Part shown: piece by piece, positions 23,634 to 32,371 of the stretch
Layout: the number at the start of each line of letters is the position of its first letter
Position numbering within the stretch: the first letter of the stretch is position 1
NCBI RefSeq assembly: GCF_005862305.2
Contig: NZ_CP054021.1
Span: 806,001-870,000 of the forward strand
Reading direction: 5' to 3'
From: Rhizobium indicum
GTDB lineage: Bacteria; Pseudomonadota; Alphaproteobacteria; Rhizobiales; Rhizobiaceae
Length of the DNA: 64,000 nucleotides
Position numbers and translations under genes: made by a program
Notes under the pieces: generated by a model
Told to the model about the DNA's origin: nothing
The model's input: the letters and a program-made list of their open reading frames with translations, nothing else
Database searches by the model: none

Positions 23634-24659
23634 ATGACACTGGGATTTCGCGACGGCGTCCTCTACGACGAGAAGAGGTCGAACTGGGACGCCGCCGGCC
23701 CCAGACCCATCCGTTGGTCCCTCTGGTATCCCGCCGCCGATGACGCGCAAAGCGACGTCCCGGAAAGAAGCTGGTTCCAGAAGGCGGCCGTCGCCCGCAA
23801 TGCACCCATCCGATCGGAGGCCGAGCCCTATCCTCTCGTGCTGTTGTCGCATGGCACCGGCGGATCCGCGGCCGGACTGGAGTGGCTGGCGCGACGCCTG
23901 GTCGATCGCGGATTTGCGGCGCTCGGCGTCAGCCACCACGGCAATACCGGCATCGAGCCCTATCGCGCCGAAGGCTTTGCCTGCCTTTGGGAGCGGGCGC
24001 CTGATCTAAGCTACATGCTCGACCACCGCGACGAGTGGCTCAGCGATCTCTCTGGCCATATCGATACGAACAGCGTCTTCGCAGCCGGGTTTTCGGCCGG
24101 AGCTTATAGCGTGATGCTGCTTCTTGGGGCTGTCGCCCAGTTCTCGCAGTTCGAACCGTCCAGGATGAAACCGGGTGGCGCGCGCGGACCAAGGGAGTTT
24201 CCCGACCTTGCCGATCATATCCCGGCATTGCTGCGCACTAGCGATGTGTTTCGCGATTCGTGGGGCCGCATGTCGAAGTCCTACCGAGATGACAGAATCA
24301 AGGCCGCCCTCATCTGCGCGCCGGGCCGGTCCGTTCTCGGCTTCAGCGAGGAAAGCCTGAAAGCTGTCGATGCGCCTGCCCTTGTCCTGGTCGGCGATGC
24401 CGACACGGCGGCACCGGCCGAAGAATGTTCATCATGGCTGCATGCGCGGCTGCGGCGCAGCGCTCTTAAAATCTTCGGCGGCGGCCTTGGGCATTATGTC
24501 TTCGTGCCAGAGGGTACGGCGCTCGGCCTTGCCTTTGCGGCAGAACTTTTTACCGATCCCCCGGGCATCAAGCGCGCAGCCGTTCATGACGAGATTGCCG
24601 ATCTGTCGGCAGCGCTGTTTCAAGACAGCAGCCTCATCGCGGAAAAGGTCACGAATTGA
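23634..24659 (+). CDS. Alpha/beta hydrolase (dienelactone-hydrolase-like)
   Basis: 341 residues. Oxyanion-loop motif HGTGG (73-77), nucleophile elbow AGFSAGAY with S154, acid in LVLVGDADTAAP and a late His in GGGLGHYVF complete a plausible triad. No signal peptide, so cytoplasmic. The substrate cannot be told. It follows the secreted protein by 33 bp and closes this operon. Confidence 0.85.
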   Translation: MTLGFRDGVLYDEKRSNWDAAGPRPIRWSLWYPAADDAQSDVPERSWFQKAAVARNAPIRSEAEPYPLVLLSHGTGGSAAGLEWLARRLVDRGFAALGVSHHGNTGIEPYRAEGFACLWERAPDLSYMLDHRDEWLSDLSGHIDTNSVFAAGFSAGAYSVMLLLGAVAQFSQFEPSRMKPGGARGPREFPDLADHIPALLRTSDVFRDSWGRMSKSYRDDRIKAALICAPGRSVLGFSEESLKAVDAPALVLVGDADTAAPAEECSSWLHARLRRSALKIFGGGLGHYVFVPEGTALGLAFAAELFTDPPGIKRAAVHDEIADLSAALFQDSSLIAEKVTN

Positions 24660-24728
24660 GGATGCCCTCGGAACGAAGACGTATTTGCTCCGCGCAGGTA
24701 ACCCTGCATGTGAATCCTGTCGCCGCTC

Positions 24729-25385
24729 CTACTCTTTCACCCTGTCGCCGGCGAAGGTTTCCTTCATCGCGCGCAGGATGATGACTGCCGAGGCCGCGCC
24801 TGGATCGATGTGTCCGAGCGACCTCTCGCCGAGCCGGGCCGCCCTCCCCCGAGTTGCAACCATCGAACGGGTCGAATTCGCGCCGGTTTCGGCCGCCGCC
24901 AATATGCTGGTCCACATTTCGAGGCTACCGGCCGCCCGCGCCCGTGCAGTGACGGCGGCTTCGGTTGCGGGAATCCAGGCATCGAGCATCGTCTTGTCGC
25001 CGCGCTGGCCCTTTCCACGCTCCCTGATGCCGGCCGTCATCGCTTCGACGATCGCCGCCTGATCGGCAGTTGAAAGGTGTTCGTCCTCTTTCAGGACCTG
25101 GGCGGCCCTGCGAAATGCCGTGGCGTAAAGCGGTCCCGTGGATGCACCGACGGCATTCAGAAAGGCTGTCGCCGCCGACGTGAACACCTCTGATGGAAGC
25201 ATGTGGTCGAGGTCGAGTTTCGCGAGTTCCCCGTTCACCGCCGTGAAGCCGAGCACCATGGTAATTCCATGATCGGCGTCACCGATAGCCCCGTCCAGAT
25301 CCGAGAGACGGTCCTTCTCCGCTGCGATCGCAACGGAGATGCGATGAAACATCCTGCTGAGGTGGCGCGCCGCGCTTTCCGACAT
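24729..25385 (-). CDS. Dihydroxyacetone-kinase-type subunit DhaL (second copy)
   Basis: 218 residues of the nucleotide-binding DhaL fold. DGAIGDADHG (31-40) supplies the Mg-binding Asp residues; GASTGPLYATAF and GDKTMLDAW follow as in family members. It ends the minus-strand polyol operon and lies 61 bp after the regulator-DhaK fusion, so it probably supplies the ATP site for that kinase domain. The inner ATG (25385) is chosen because GGGAGG then has proper spacing. Confidence 0.9.
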   Translation of the reverse strand: MSESAARHLSRMFHRISVAIAAEKDRLSDLDGAIGDADHGITMVLGFTAVNGELAKLDLDHMLPSEVFTSAATAFLNAVGASTGPLYATAFRRAAQVLKEDEHLSTADQAAIVEAMTAGIRERGKGQRGDKTMLDAWIPATEAAVTARARAAGSLEMWTSILAAAETGANSTRSMVATRGRAARLGERSLGHIDPGAASAVIILRAMKETFAGDRVKE

Positions 25386-25446
25386 CATGATCCTCCCAGT
25401 TCGAGCAGGATGCGGCCCGTGTCAGCCGGGCGCATCTCTTATACCT

Positions 25447-27549
25447 TCAGTTCGCGACCCGCAGGAACGCGGTATCGCAAGGATGATGCAACAATTCCGT
25501 CAATTCCTGATCGAGGTGCAAGATCGATATGGATGCACCGACCATATCGAGCGAGGTGCAATAGTGTCCCACCCAATTCGCTTCTATCGCGATGCCTTTC
25601 GCACTCAGCCGCTGCTCGACACGCCGGAAGAGAATATAGAGCTCCATCAGCGGCGTTGCGCCGAAGGAATTGACCAATACTGCGACGCGGTCGCCCGATG
25701 CCGGCTTCATTTCCGCGAATATGCGATCCATCACCCGATCGGTGATTTCATCGGCGGTCATCATCTTTTCGCGAATGACGCCAGGTTCACCATGGATGCC
25801 CATGCCGATCTCGATGTGGTCGGGGCCAATTTCAAAGTTGTGGCGACGGGTCTGGGGAAGCGAGCACGGTTCCAATGCAACGCCCATCGTAAATGTCCGT
25901 GCGTTGGCCTTGCGCGTCGCCGTTTCGCAGGCGGCAAGCGACAGGCCGCGGTCGCAGGCCGCTCCGGCGACCTTGAAGATGAAGAAATTGCCGGCGACGC
26001 CGCGCCGGCCCTCCCTGTCTTCCAGCGGCGATGAGGCGATGTCGTCCGTCGTCACGACCGTGCGGACCGCGATGTTTTCCTCCGCCGCCATCTCGGCTGC
26101 CATTTCGAAATTCATGACGTCGCCGGCGTAGTTGCCGTAGACGAAAAGCACACCCTCTCCGCCGGACGCCGCCCTGGTGCATTGAAGGATCGGGCCGGGA
26201 GGCGGCGACGAGAAGATATTGCCGACAGCAACGGCATCGGCAAGACCCTTCCCGACATAGCCGAAGAACGCAGGCTCGTGTCCCGTGCCGCCGCCGATCA
26301 CAAGACCGACCTTGCCGGCGCGCGGTCCTGTCCGGGCAACGAGCGCACGGCGAGAACTGTCGACCGGCTCGAGATAGGCAGCGTGCGCCTTCACTGCCCC
26401 GTCGAGCATTTCCTCGACGACCTCGTCGGGATTGTTCAGAAATTTCTTGATGTGAGTGCGAAAACCGGTCGCTGGCGGCGGCGTGCCAATTTCGACCCTC
26501 GGGCGTTGCAAAAGCTTCTGGTCGACCTCCGTCACACCGTCCGCATGCAGGATGCCACGGCCCGTCGCGGCATCGGTGATCAGCACGTTGACGTAGCCGC
26601 CGCGAAGGGCTGCCAGGATTGCCGGCACCTTGTCGAAACCGCCGGCGACAGCGATACGCAGACCGATCCTCTTCAGCATGTCGAGTGATATTCCGATCGT
26701 GCGGTCGTCAAGCGGCCCGGCGACCGGGCGGCCCTGCCCGTCGATGAAACGTCCGGCGACGATGCCTGCGGCATCCTTCGCCAGATATTGCTGCAACGAT
26801 ACCGACTCGAAGAATCCGCTGGTATGGATGGTCGAATTCGGGCGCATGGAGGCGATACCGAAAATCACCTTGTTGGCGCGTGAAAGCGCCCCGAACTGAC
26901 TTTCGATCAATGGCTCACGCAACAGGATATTACGGACATCCGGAGCGGATACGATCGCTGGAGATGCGATATTGATCAGCCGCGCGTCCACGGCATCGGC
27001 AAAGGCCGCTGCGCAAAGTTCGGGTGTATAGGCGAATGTCGCACTGGTTCCGCCGGTTGCCTGGACCACCGTGACGTCCTGCAGGCCGCTTATCGAGGTC
27101 TGCTCACCGACCGCCATGACCGTGCGGCCCCAGACGACGGCCAGCGTATCACCGGATTTCAAAAGCCTCTGCAGCGCCTGAGCGCCTGCGCGCCCGAGAC
27201 GGTCGATGAGCGGGCGGGTATTGTCGTCGCTCGGAACGACGAGACAGTCCTGCAGACCGAAATGCCGTTTCAACTCCTGAGCAATCGTCAGCGAACTCAG
27301 GCGCGACGGCTCGATGGAGATATTGACGATACCGCGGGCGCGCGCATCGGCGAGATAACTGTTCACGGTTGCCCGCGAAATCCCCATGGTATCGGCAATG
27401 TCGCCCTGCGTCATGCCGTCCTCATAATAGAGCCAGCAGGCCCAGACATAGGGATCATCGCCAAACCGCAGCGGGATGGGCTCAGACGTATCGTCGGCGC
27501 TGTTTCGCACGCTACCGTTCTTCCGCGCTGATGATGTCTTGACGGTCAT
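25447..27549 (-). CDS. SorC-type transcriptional regulator fused to a DhaK kinase subunit
   Basis: 700 residues with two units. Residues about 35-70 are a SorC/DeoR-like HTH (YYEDGMTQGDIADTMGISRATV) and 85-350 the sugar-binding effector domain (LAVVWGRTVMAV, VVQATGGTSA, GGFDKVPAILAALRGGYVNVLITD). Residues 367-700 are a full DhaK: FLNNPDEVVEEML, GGGTGHEP (419-426), YGNYAGDVMN and IGMGIHGEPG with H586, the residue that covalently holds the ketose. Ligand sensing, DNA binding and phosphorylation may thus be joined. The ATG at 27549 is preferred over an upstream frame with no SorC homology. Confidence 0.9.
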   Translation of the reverse strand: MTVKTSSARKNGSVRNSADDTSEPIPLRFGDDPYVWACWLYYEDGMTQGDIADTMGISRATVNSYLADARARGIVNISIEPSRLSSLTIAQELKRHFGLQDCLVVPSDDNTRPLIDRLGRAGAQALQRLLKSGDTLAVVWGRTVMAVGEQTSISGLQDVTVVQATGGTSATFAYTPELCAAAFADAVDARLINIASPAIVSAPDVRNILLREPLIESQFGALSRANKVIFGIASMRPNSTIHTSGFFESVSLQQYLAKDAAGIVAGRFIDGQGRPVAGPLDDRTIGISLDMLKRIGLRIAVAGGFDKVPAILAALRGGYVNVLITDAATGRGILHADGVTEVDQKLLQRPRVEIGTPPPATGFRTHIKKFLNNPDEVVEEMLDGAVKAHAAYLEPVDSSRRALVARTGPRAGKVGLVIGGGTGHEPAFFGYVGKGLADAVAVGNIFSSPPPGPILQCTRAASGGEGVLFVYGNYAGDVMNFEMAAEMAAEENIAVRTVVTTDDIASSPLEDREGRRGVAGNFFIFKVAGAACDRGLSLAACETATRKANARTFTMGVALEPCSLPQTRRHNFEIGPDHIEIGMGIHGEPGVIREKMMTADEITDRVMDRIFAEMKPASGDRVAVLVNSFGATPLMELYILFRRVEQRLSAKGIAIEANWVGHYCTSLDMVGASISILHLDQELTELLHHPCDTAFLRVAN

Positions 27550-27634
27550 CCTGTCTGGCTTCCCTGCGAGGTTCAAATCGCCCGCGAAGATGAGCGTAAA
27601 GGCTCCGGTTTTCAACATTCTCCCGCACAATGAT

Positions 27635-27658
27635 TTCCGGCCGCCAAAGCGGCCGGAA
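27635..27658. terminator. Hairpin between dhaL and the regulator-kinase gene
   Basis: A perfect 10-bp stem, TTCCGGCCGC (27635-27644) with GCGGCCGGAA (27649-27658). No T-run, so more likely an RNA stabiliser or attenuator that sets regulator level below the enzymes. Confidence 0.5.
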
Positions 27659-27704
27659 GGTGATGCTCGGGAGGATCACGGGCTCTCACCAAAGCCCGCT
27701 GTTT

Positions 27705-28355
27705 TTATGCGGATGGCCGAAGCTTTGCCTCGACGCCAAGTGCGAGCGACTGGAGGATAAGCGCGCAGGAGGTGGCGCCAGCATCCAGAACGCCAAGCGA
27801 ACGTTCGCCGAGCCTGCTTGCCCGGCCGATTCTGGCCACTAGGTCGCGGGTGCTGTCGCGGCCGGCCTCCGCGGCGGAAACGAGAATATTCAGCGATTCC
27901 GCAAACGACTTTCCATCGCTATTGGCCAGATCGAACGCCTCTATGGCGGGTACGAGCGTATCGAGAAGGGTCTTGTCGCCGACTTTCGCGGATCCGATCG
28001 CCTGAATACCTTCAAGACCATTGTGCAGCATTGCGCTGAACATCCCCGCATCGATCTGTACAGCCTTTTCAATCGTTTCAGCGAACTGAATGAACATGAC
28101 GCCGTAGAGCGGTCCCATGGAGCCGCCGATTTCCGTCATCAGCACTGTGCCGAGCGTGTCGAGAGCTTCTGCGAGCGACATGTCTGCGCCCTTGATCCGT
28201 TCGGCTGCCATGCCAAATCCCTTGGCCATGTTAACCCCGTGATCGCCGTCGCCGATCTTGCCGTCGATCTCGCTGAGATAAGCGCGATTCTCGATGATCC
28301 GATCCGCGAGCGAGAAAACGATGTCGCCCGAGGACGCGTTGTCAAATTGCTGCAT
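27705..28355 (-). CDS. Dihydroxyacetone-kinase-type subunit DhaL (first copy)
   Basis: 216 residues from the ATG at 28355. DGKIGDGDHG (31-40), GGSMGPLYGVMF and VGDKTLLDTLVPA are the ATP/Mg and subunit-contact motifs. GGGAG stands 8 nt upstream; an ATG at 28370 overlapping the dhaK stop is an alternative. It partners the DhaK just upstream to phosphorylate a ketose using ATP rather than PTS phosphate, since no DhaM is present. Confidence 0.92.
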   Translation of the reverse strand: MQQFDNASSGDIVFSLADRIIENRAYLSEIDGKIGDGDHGVNMAKGFGMAAERIKGADMSLAEALDTLGTVLMTEIGGSMGPLYGVMFIQFAETIEKAVQIDAGMFSAMLHNGLEGIQAIGSAKVGDKTLLDTLVPAIEAFDLANSDGKSFAESLNILVSAAEAGRDSTRDLVARIGRASRLGERSLGVLDAGATSCALILQSLALGVEAKLRPSA

Positions 28356-28369
28356 TCGCCTGTCTCCCA

Positions 28370-29365
28370 TCAAGGCATTGCCGGGCAGTGGACATCGACG
28401 TCGAGTAGCGTCTTCAACTCATCGTCAAGCGCCATGACGGTCAGCGTCGCACCGACCATTTCCAACGAGGTGAAGTAATTTCCGATATAGGTCTTGTAGA
28501 TTTTCAGTCCGCGCCCGGTAATCTCGGTTTCGATGGTGTCGTGAAGGATATAGAGCTCGTTCAAGGGCGTCGCGCCAAGGCCGGAGACGATGATGGCCAC
28601 CTCGGTTCCGGATGCCAGGCCGTGATCGTCCAGAACGATCCTGGCCATTTCGCGTGCGACCTCGGCGGCAGGCTTCAGCGGCTCGACCCGGACCCCCGGC
28701 TCGCCGTGATGGCCAATGCCGACCTCCATCGTGCCCGGCGCAATCTGGAAGTTGGGATGCCCGACGGCGGGCAGCGTGCAGGGACCGAGGCCGATGCCGA
28801 TGGAGCGGCAATTGTCGATCGCTCTTTGCGCTGTCGCCTGCACTTCCTCAATGCTCGCCCCCTGCTCAGCTTTGGCACCCGCGCACTTCCACATGAATAT
28901 TTCGCCGGCGACGCCGCGTCGCTTCTCACGCTCATCGGGTCCGGCCGAACATACGTCGTCATTGGCGACGACGGTCGCGATCGTGATGCCTTCCTTGGCG
29001 GCGAGCTTGATCGCCATCTTCACATTCATGTTGTCACCGGCATAATTGCCGTAGAGGCAGACAACGCCGTTGCCGCCATTGGCTTCGCGCGCGGCATCGA
29101 GAAAACTCTTGGCCGTCGGCGACGAAAAGAGCTCACCCACCGCGACGGCATCCAGCATGTTGCGTCCGGTATAGCCGATAAAGGCAGGCTCATGGCCGGA
29201 ACCGCCACCGGTGATGACGCCGACCTTGCCCGCGACGGGCGCATGGCGCGCAACGATGACGCGCGGATTGCCGTTGCCGAGCCTGACCATATCGGCATGC
29301 GCCTTGACGAAGCCCTTGACCGTATCCTCGACGACCTCGTCCGGATTGTTGATAAACCGCTGCAT
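28370..29365 (-). CDS. Dihydroxyacetone-kinase-type subunit DhaK
   Basis: 331 residues. MQRFINNPDEVVEDTVKGF start, GGGSGHEP (53-60), YGNYAGDNMN and GIGHHGEPG with H220, the expected hemiaminal His. AGGAGG lies 6 nt upstream of the ATG at 29365. In related operons DhaK-like enzymes phosphorylate tetruloses (for example erythrulose) as well as dihydroxyacetone; the neighbouring dehydrogenase and sugar transporter favour a polyol-derived ketose here. The longer open frame to 29410 has no homology. Confidence 0.93.
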   Translation of the reverse strand: MQRFINNPDEVVEDTVKGFVKAHADMVRLGNGNPRVIVARHAPVAGKVGVITGGGSGHEPAFIGYTGRNMLDAVAVGELFSSPTAKSFLDAAREANGGNGVVCLYGNYAGDNMNVKMAIKLAAKEGITIATVVANDDVCSAGPDEREKRRGVAGEIFMWKCAGAKAEQGASIEEVQATAQRAIDNCRSIGIGLGPCTLPAVGHPNFQIAPGTMEVGIGHHGEPGVRVEPLKPAAEVAREMARIVLDDHGLASGTEVAIIVSGLGATPLNELYILHDTIETEITGRGLKIYKTYIGNYFTSLEMVGATLTVMALDDELKTLLDVDVHCPAMP

Positions 29366-29387
29366 GGTTCCTCCTGTTTTCCGCGTG

Positions 29388-30158
29388 TCAGACAATGGTA
29401 TAGCCGCCATCGACCAGAAGATCCGCGCCGTTGATCATCTCGGCGCCGCTCGATGCCAGAAACACCGCCGCCGCAGCAATCTCCTCGGGATAGGCGAAGC
29501 GTCCCGTCGGGATGCGCTTCTTCAGCTCCTCGCCGCGCGGGTTATCCCAGGCCTTTCTTCCGAGCTCGGTCAGAACCACCGTCGGCGAAATCGTATTGAC
29601 GGTTATGCCGTGTTTCCCCCACTCGGCGGCGAGCGTCTTGGAAAGACCGATGACGCCGAATTTGGAGGCGCAGTAAGCCACGTGCTGATCGATCGCGACC
29701 GTGCCGGCCTGCGAGGCGATATTGATGATCCTACCGCCCTTGCCGGCCTTGAGCATGACCCGGCCTACAGCCTGAGAGACGAGGAACGTTCCCTTAAGAT
29801 TGATGTCGATGGTTCTGTCCCAGGCCTCCAGGGTGAGATCCTCGGCGGGGGCGAGCATGGCGACACCGGCGCTGTTGACGACGATGTCGATATGGGCGAA
29901 GGCCGCCTGCGCCGCAGCGATGACGGCTTCCACCGATTGCGGGTTGGAAACGTCGCAGACGAAGGATTTCGCGCCATTTCCGAGGGCGTCGGCCTTGGAT
30001 TTCGCGACCGTTTCATTGATGTCGATGACGCCGACGACCGCGCCCTTGGCGGCAAATGCCGATGCGATGGCATCGCCGATACCGGAGGCGCCGCCCGTTA
30101 CCAGGGCGACCTTGCCGCCCAGCGAAAAATTCAGATCAATCTGTTTTGAATCGGTCAT
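29388..30158 (-). CDS. Short-chain dehydrogenase (polyol dehydrogenase, GolD/DthD-like)
   Basis: 256 residues, classical SDR: TGGASGIG (21-28) for NAD(P), NSAG (95-98), S149, and YCASK with Y162 and K166. D47 after the second beta strand (GVIDIN) suggests NAD preference. Between a sugar transporter and ketose kinases it most likely oxidises the imported polyol (such as threitol or another sugar alcohol) to a ketose. The exact substrate is inferred from context only. Confidence 0.9.
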   Translation of the reverse strand: MTDSKQIDLNFSLGGKVALVTGGASGIGDAIASAFAAKGAVVGVIDINETVAKSKADALGNGAKSFVCDVSNPQSVEAVIAAAQAAFAHIDIVVNSAGVAMLAPAEDLTLEAWDRTIDINLKGTFLVSQAVGRVMLKAGKGGRIINIASQAGTVAIDQHVAYCASKFGVIGLSKTLAAEWGKHGITVNTISPTVVLTELGRKAWDNPRGEELKKRIPTGRFAYPEEIAAAAVFLASSGAEMINGADLLVDGGYTIV

Positions 30159-30216
30159 GGATCTTTTCCCGGCTTGTCTGAGAAATGGGGCGGGCGAACC
30201 CGCCCCACCAAATGGA

Positions 30217-31203
30217 TTATTTACGTGTCGCGAGCAGCTTGTCGACGTTTTCGGCCGTCACCGGCGTCCACGGCACGTTGTAGTTCTTGTCCTTGCCGTC
30301 GTTCCACGGCATGTCCTTGTAGGTCGCCCAGATATCGGACTGCGGCTTGTAGTCGCCCTTCCTGGCGTGGAAGATGGCAAGATCGAGAGCGCCCTGAGCC
30401 TGTGCCCGTGCGTCCTGCAGGATCGACGTCATCTCGCCGGCCTTGACGGCGCGAAGAGCGTCGGTGATGCCGTCGATGCCGGCGATCGCAAAGCTCTTCT
30501 CATCGAGCCCCGCAGCCTTGATCGCCTCGATGGCGCCAAGCGCCATCTCGTCGTTCTGGCCGATCACGCCGTTGATCTGTTTCGGGTGCGCGGTCAACCA
30601 GTTCTCCATCAGCGTCTGCGCTTCGGCACGTGACCAGTTCGCCGTCTGGTCTTCGAGGACCTTCACGTCAGGGCATTCGGCGAGCGCCTTCTTATTGCCT
30701 TCCAGGCGCGAGATCTGAGCGGACTGACCGACCGGGCCTTCGAGGATGACGACATTGCCCTTGCAGCCAAGCTTGTCGAGGACGGTCTTGGCTTCCATAT
30801 AGCCCGAGATGGTATCGTCGGAACCGACATAGGAGGTCAGCAGGTCGGAATTGACGCGGGTGTTCGAACCGATCACCGGAATGCCGGCATCCACCGCCGA
30901 CTGTACGGCTGCTGCGCCCGCATCGACGTCGATCGGTGCAAAGATGATCGCATTGTATTTCTGCGTGACCATCGTCTTGAACTGATCCTGCTGAACCAGC
31001 GCGTCATAGCGACCGTCGAAAACAGTCAGCTCGACCTCGCCGCTCTTGACAGCAGGATGCTCCTGCATCGCTGCCGCCCAGATCTGCATGAACTCCGCAT
31101 TGAGGCCGTAAGGAGCTGCCCCGATCTTGATCTTTTCCTGGGCCACGGCCGACGAGGCCAGCAAGGCAGTTGCCGAAGCAAGCGCAATCATAAGCTTTCT
31201 CAT
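30217..31203 (-). CDS. Sugar/polyol ABC transporter periplasmic binding protein
   Basis: 328 residues of the RbsB/type I periplasmic binding protein class. The signal peptide (MRKLMIALASATALLASSAVA) has a cut before QEK. Conserved ligand-pocket blocks: GRYDALVQQ, YNAIIFAPID, AGIPVIGSN, DQTANWSRAEA and GVIGQNDEMALGAIEAIKAAG. GGAGG lies 7 nt upstream of the ATG. It is encoded with its permease and ATPase; the pocket residues do not identify the ligand. Confidence 0.95.
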   Translation of the reverse strand: MRKLMIALASATALLASSAVAQEKIKIGAAPYGLNAEFMQIWAAAMQEHPAVKSGEVELTVFDGRYDALVQQDQFKTMVTQKYNAIIFAPIDVDAGAAAVQSAVDAGIPVIGSNTRVNSDLLTSYVGSDDTISGYMEAKTVLDKLGCKGNVVILEGPVGQSAQISRLEGNKKALAECPDVKVLEDQTANWSRAEAQTLMENWLTAHPKQINGVIGQNDEMALGAIEAIKAAGLDEKSFAIAGIDGITDALRAVKAGEMTSILQDARAQAQGALDLAIFHARKGDYKPQSDIWATYKDMPWNDGKDKNYNVPWTPVTAENVDKLLATRK

Positions 31204-31291
31204 TTCAATATCCTCCACTTTAAGTTTTAGCGGCCGGCATGGCTCGCCTCTGCAACGCGCCGGCAAGGGCCGGCACGGTTTCCGATGGGGC

Positions 31292-32371
31292 TCAGGCCCC
31301 GTAAGTTCGCTTCTGGTCGAGCATCACGGCGCCGACGATCAGGGCACCTTTCAACACCTGCTGGTAGTAGGATTGGATCCCCATCAGATCGAGGCCGTTG
31401 TTCATGACGCCGATGATGAGCGCACCGATCAGCGTGCCCGTCACCCGGCCGACACCGCCCGACAGACTTGTGCCGCCGATGACGACCGCCGCAATCGCGT
31501 CCAGCTCATAGGCGATACCCGCCTGCGGCAAGGCCGAGCCCGTACGGGCGCTGAGCAGCATGCCGGCCAGACCGGCAAGACCGCCGGAAATGACATAGAC
31601 AGTGAAGCGGATGCGGCCGATGTCGATACCGGAGGTCTTCGCCGCATGCGGATTGCCTCCGACGGCATAGATGTAGCGGCCGAAGCGCGTCCGGCTGAGG
31701 ATCCACCACGAAGCCGCGAAAACGACGGCGAGAATGATGACGGGTGCAGGGATGCCGAAGACATCACCGGTGCCGATCCACCGGAAGGCCGGCGTCAGGG
31801 CGGGAACAGGGCGACCGCCGCCATAGATCAGCGTCAAGCCGCGCGCGGCCGAAAGCATGCCAAGGGTGGCGACGAAGGCCGGAACGGAAAATCGCGAGAC
31901 GATCGCCCCCGATATCGCGCCGCAGGCAACGCCGACCAGGATGCCGACCGCAAGCCCGATGGCCACCGGATAGGGCGCACCGGCGATCGCCGCCGTGGCA
32001 GAGGTCGTCGAGAAGCTGGCGCTGACAATGCCGGCAAGCGCCACGACGGAACCGACCGAAAGATCGATGCCGCGGGTCAGGATCACGAAAGTCATGCCGA
32101 TGGCAAGCACGCCGTTGATCGAAGTCTGCAGCAGCACATTGGAAATATTGCCGCCGGTCAGGAAGAACTCGTTCGAGAACGAAAGGACCACTACGAGAAG
32201 CAGAAAAGCGAGAAAGATACCGTATTCCTGAATCAACAGTCGCCGCCGATCCGAACTGAACCAGCCGCCGGCATTGCTATCGTCGCTCTCTGACACTCTT
32301 GCTTGCTCCTCTGGCGCCGTAAGGATGACCTGATCCTGATCAGGTCGATAGGTGGACGAGTGATTGGGCAT
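31292..32371 (-). CDS. Sugar/polyol ABC transporter permease (RbsC-like)
   Basis: 359 residues. After a 50-residue cytoplasmic N-terminus come about 8-10 hydrophobic segments (GIFLAFLLLVVVL, ... GVLAIGMTFVILTRGIDLSVGSVVALAG ... VVIGGTSLSGGVGRVTGTLIGALIIGV), typical of BPD_transp_2. The TRGIDLSVGS motif is diagnostic. ATG 32371 has GGAGG at 7 nt and overlaps the ATPase gene by 32 bp. Confidence 0.95.
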   Translation of the reverse strand: MPNHSSTYRPDQDQVILTAPEEQARVSESDDSNAGGWFSSDRRRLLIQEYGIFLAFLLLVVVLSFSNEFFLTGGNISNVLLQTSINGVLAIGMTFVILTRGIDLSVGSVVALAGIVSASFSTTSATAAIAGAPYPVAIGLAVGILVGVACGAISGAIVSRFSVPAFVATLGMLSAARGLTLIYGGGRPVPALTPAFRWIGTGDVFGIPAPVIILAVVFAASWWILSRTRFGRYIYAVGGNPHAAKTSGIDIGRIRFTVYVISGGLAGLAGMLLSARTGSALPQAGIAYELDAIAAVVIGGTSLSGGVGRVTGTLIGALIIGVMNNGLDLMGIQSYYQQVLKGALIVGAVMLDQKRTYGA

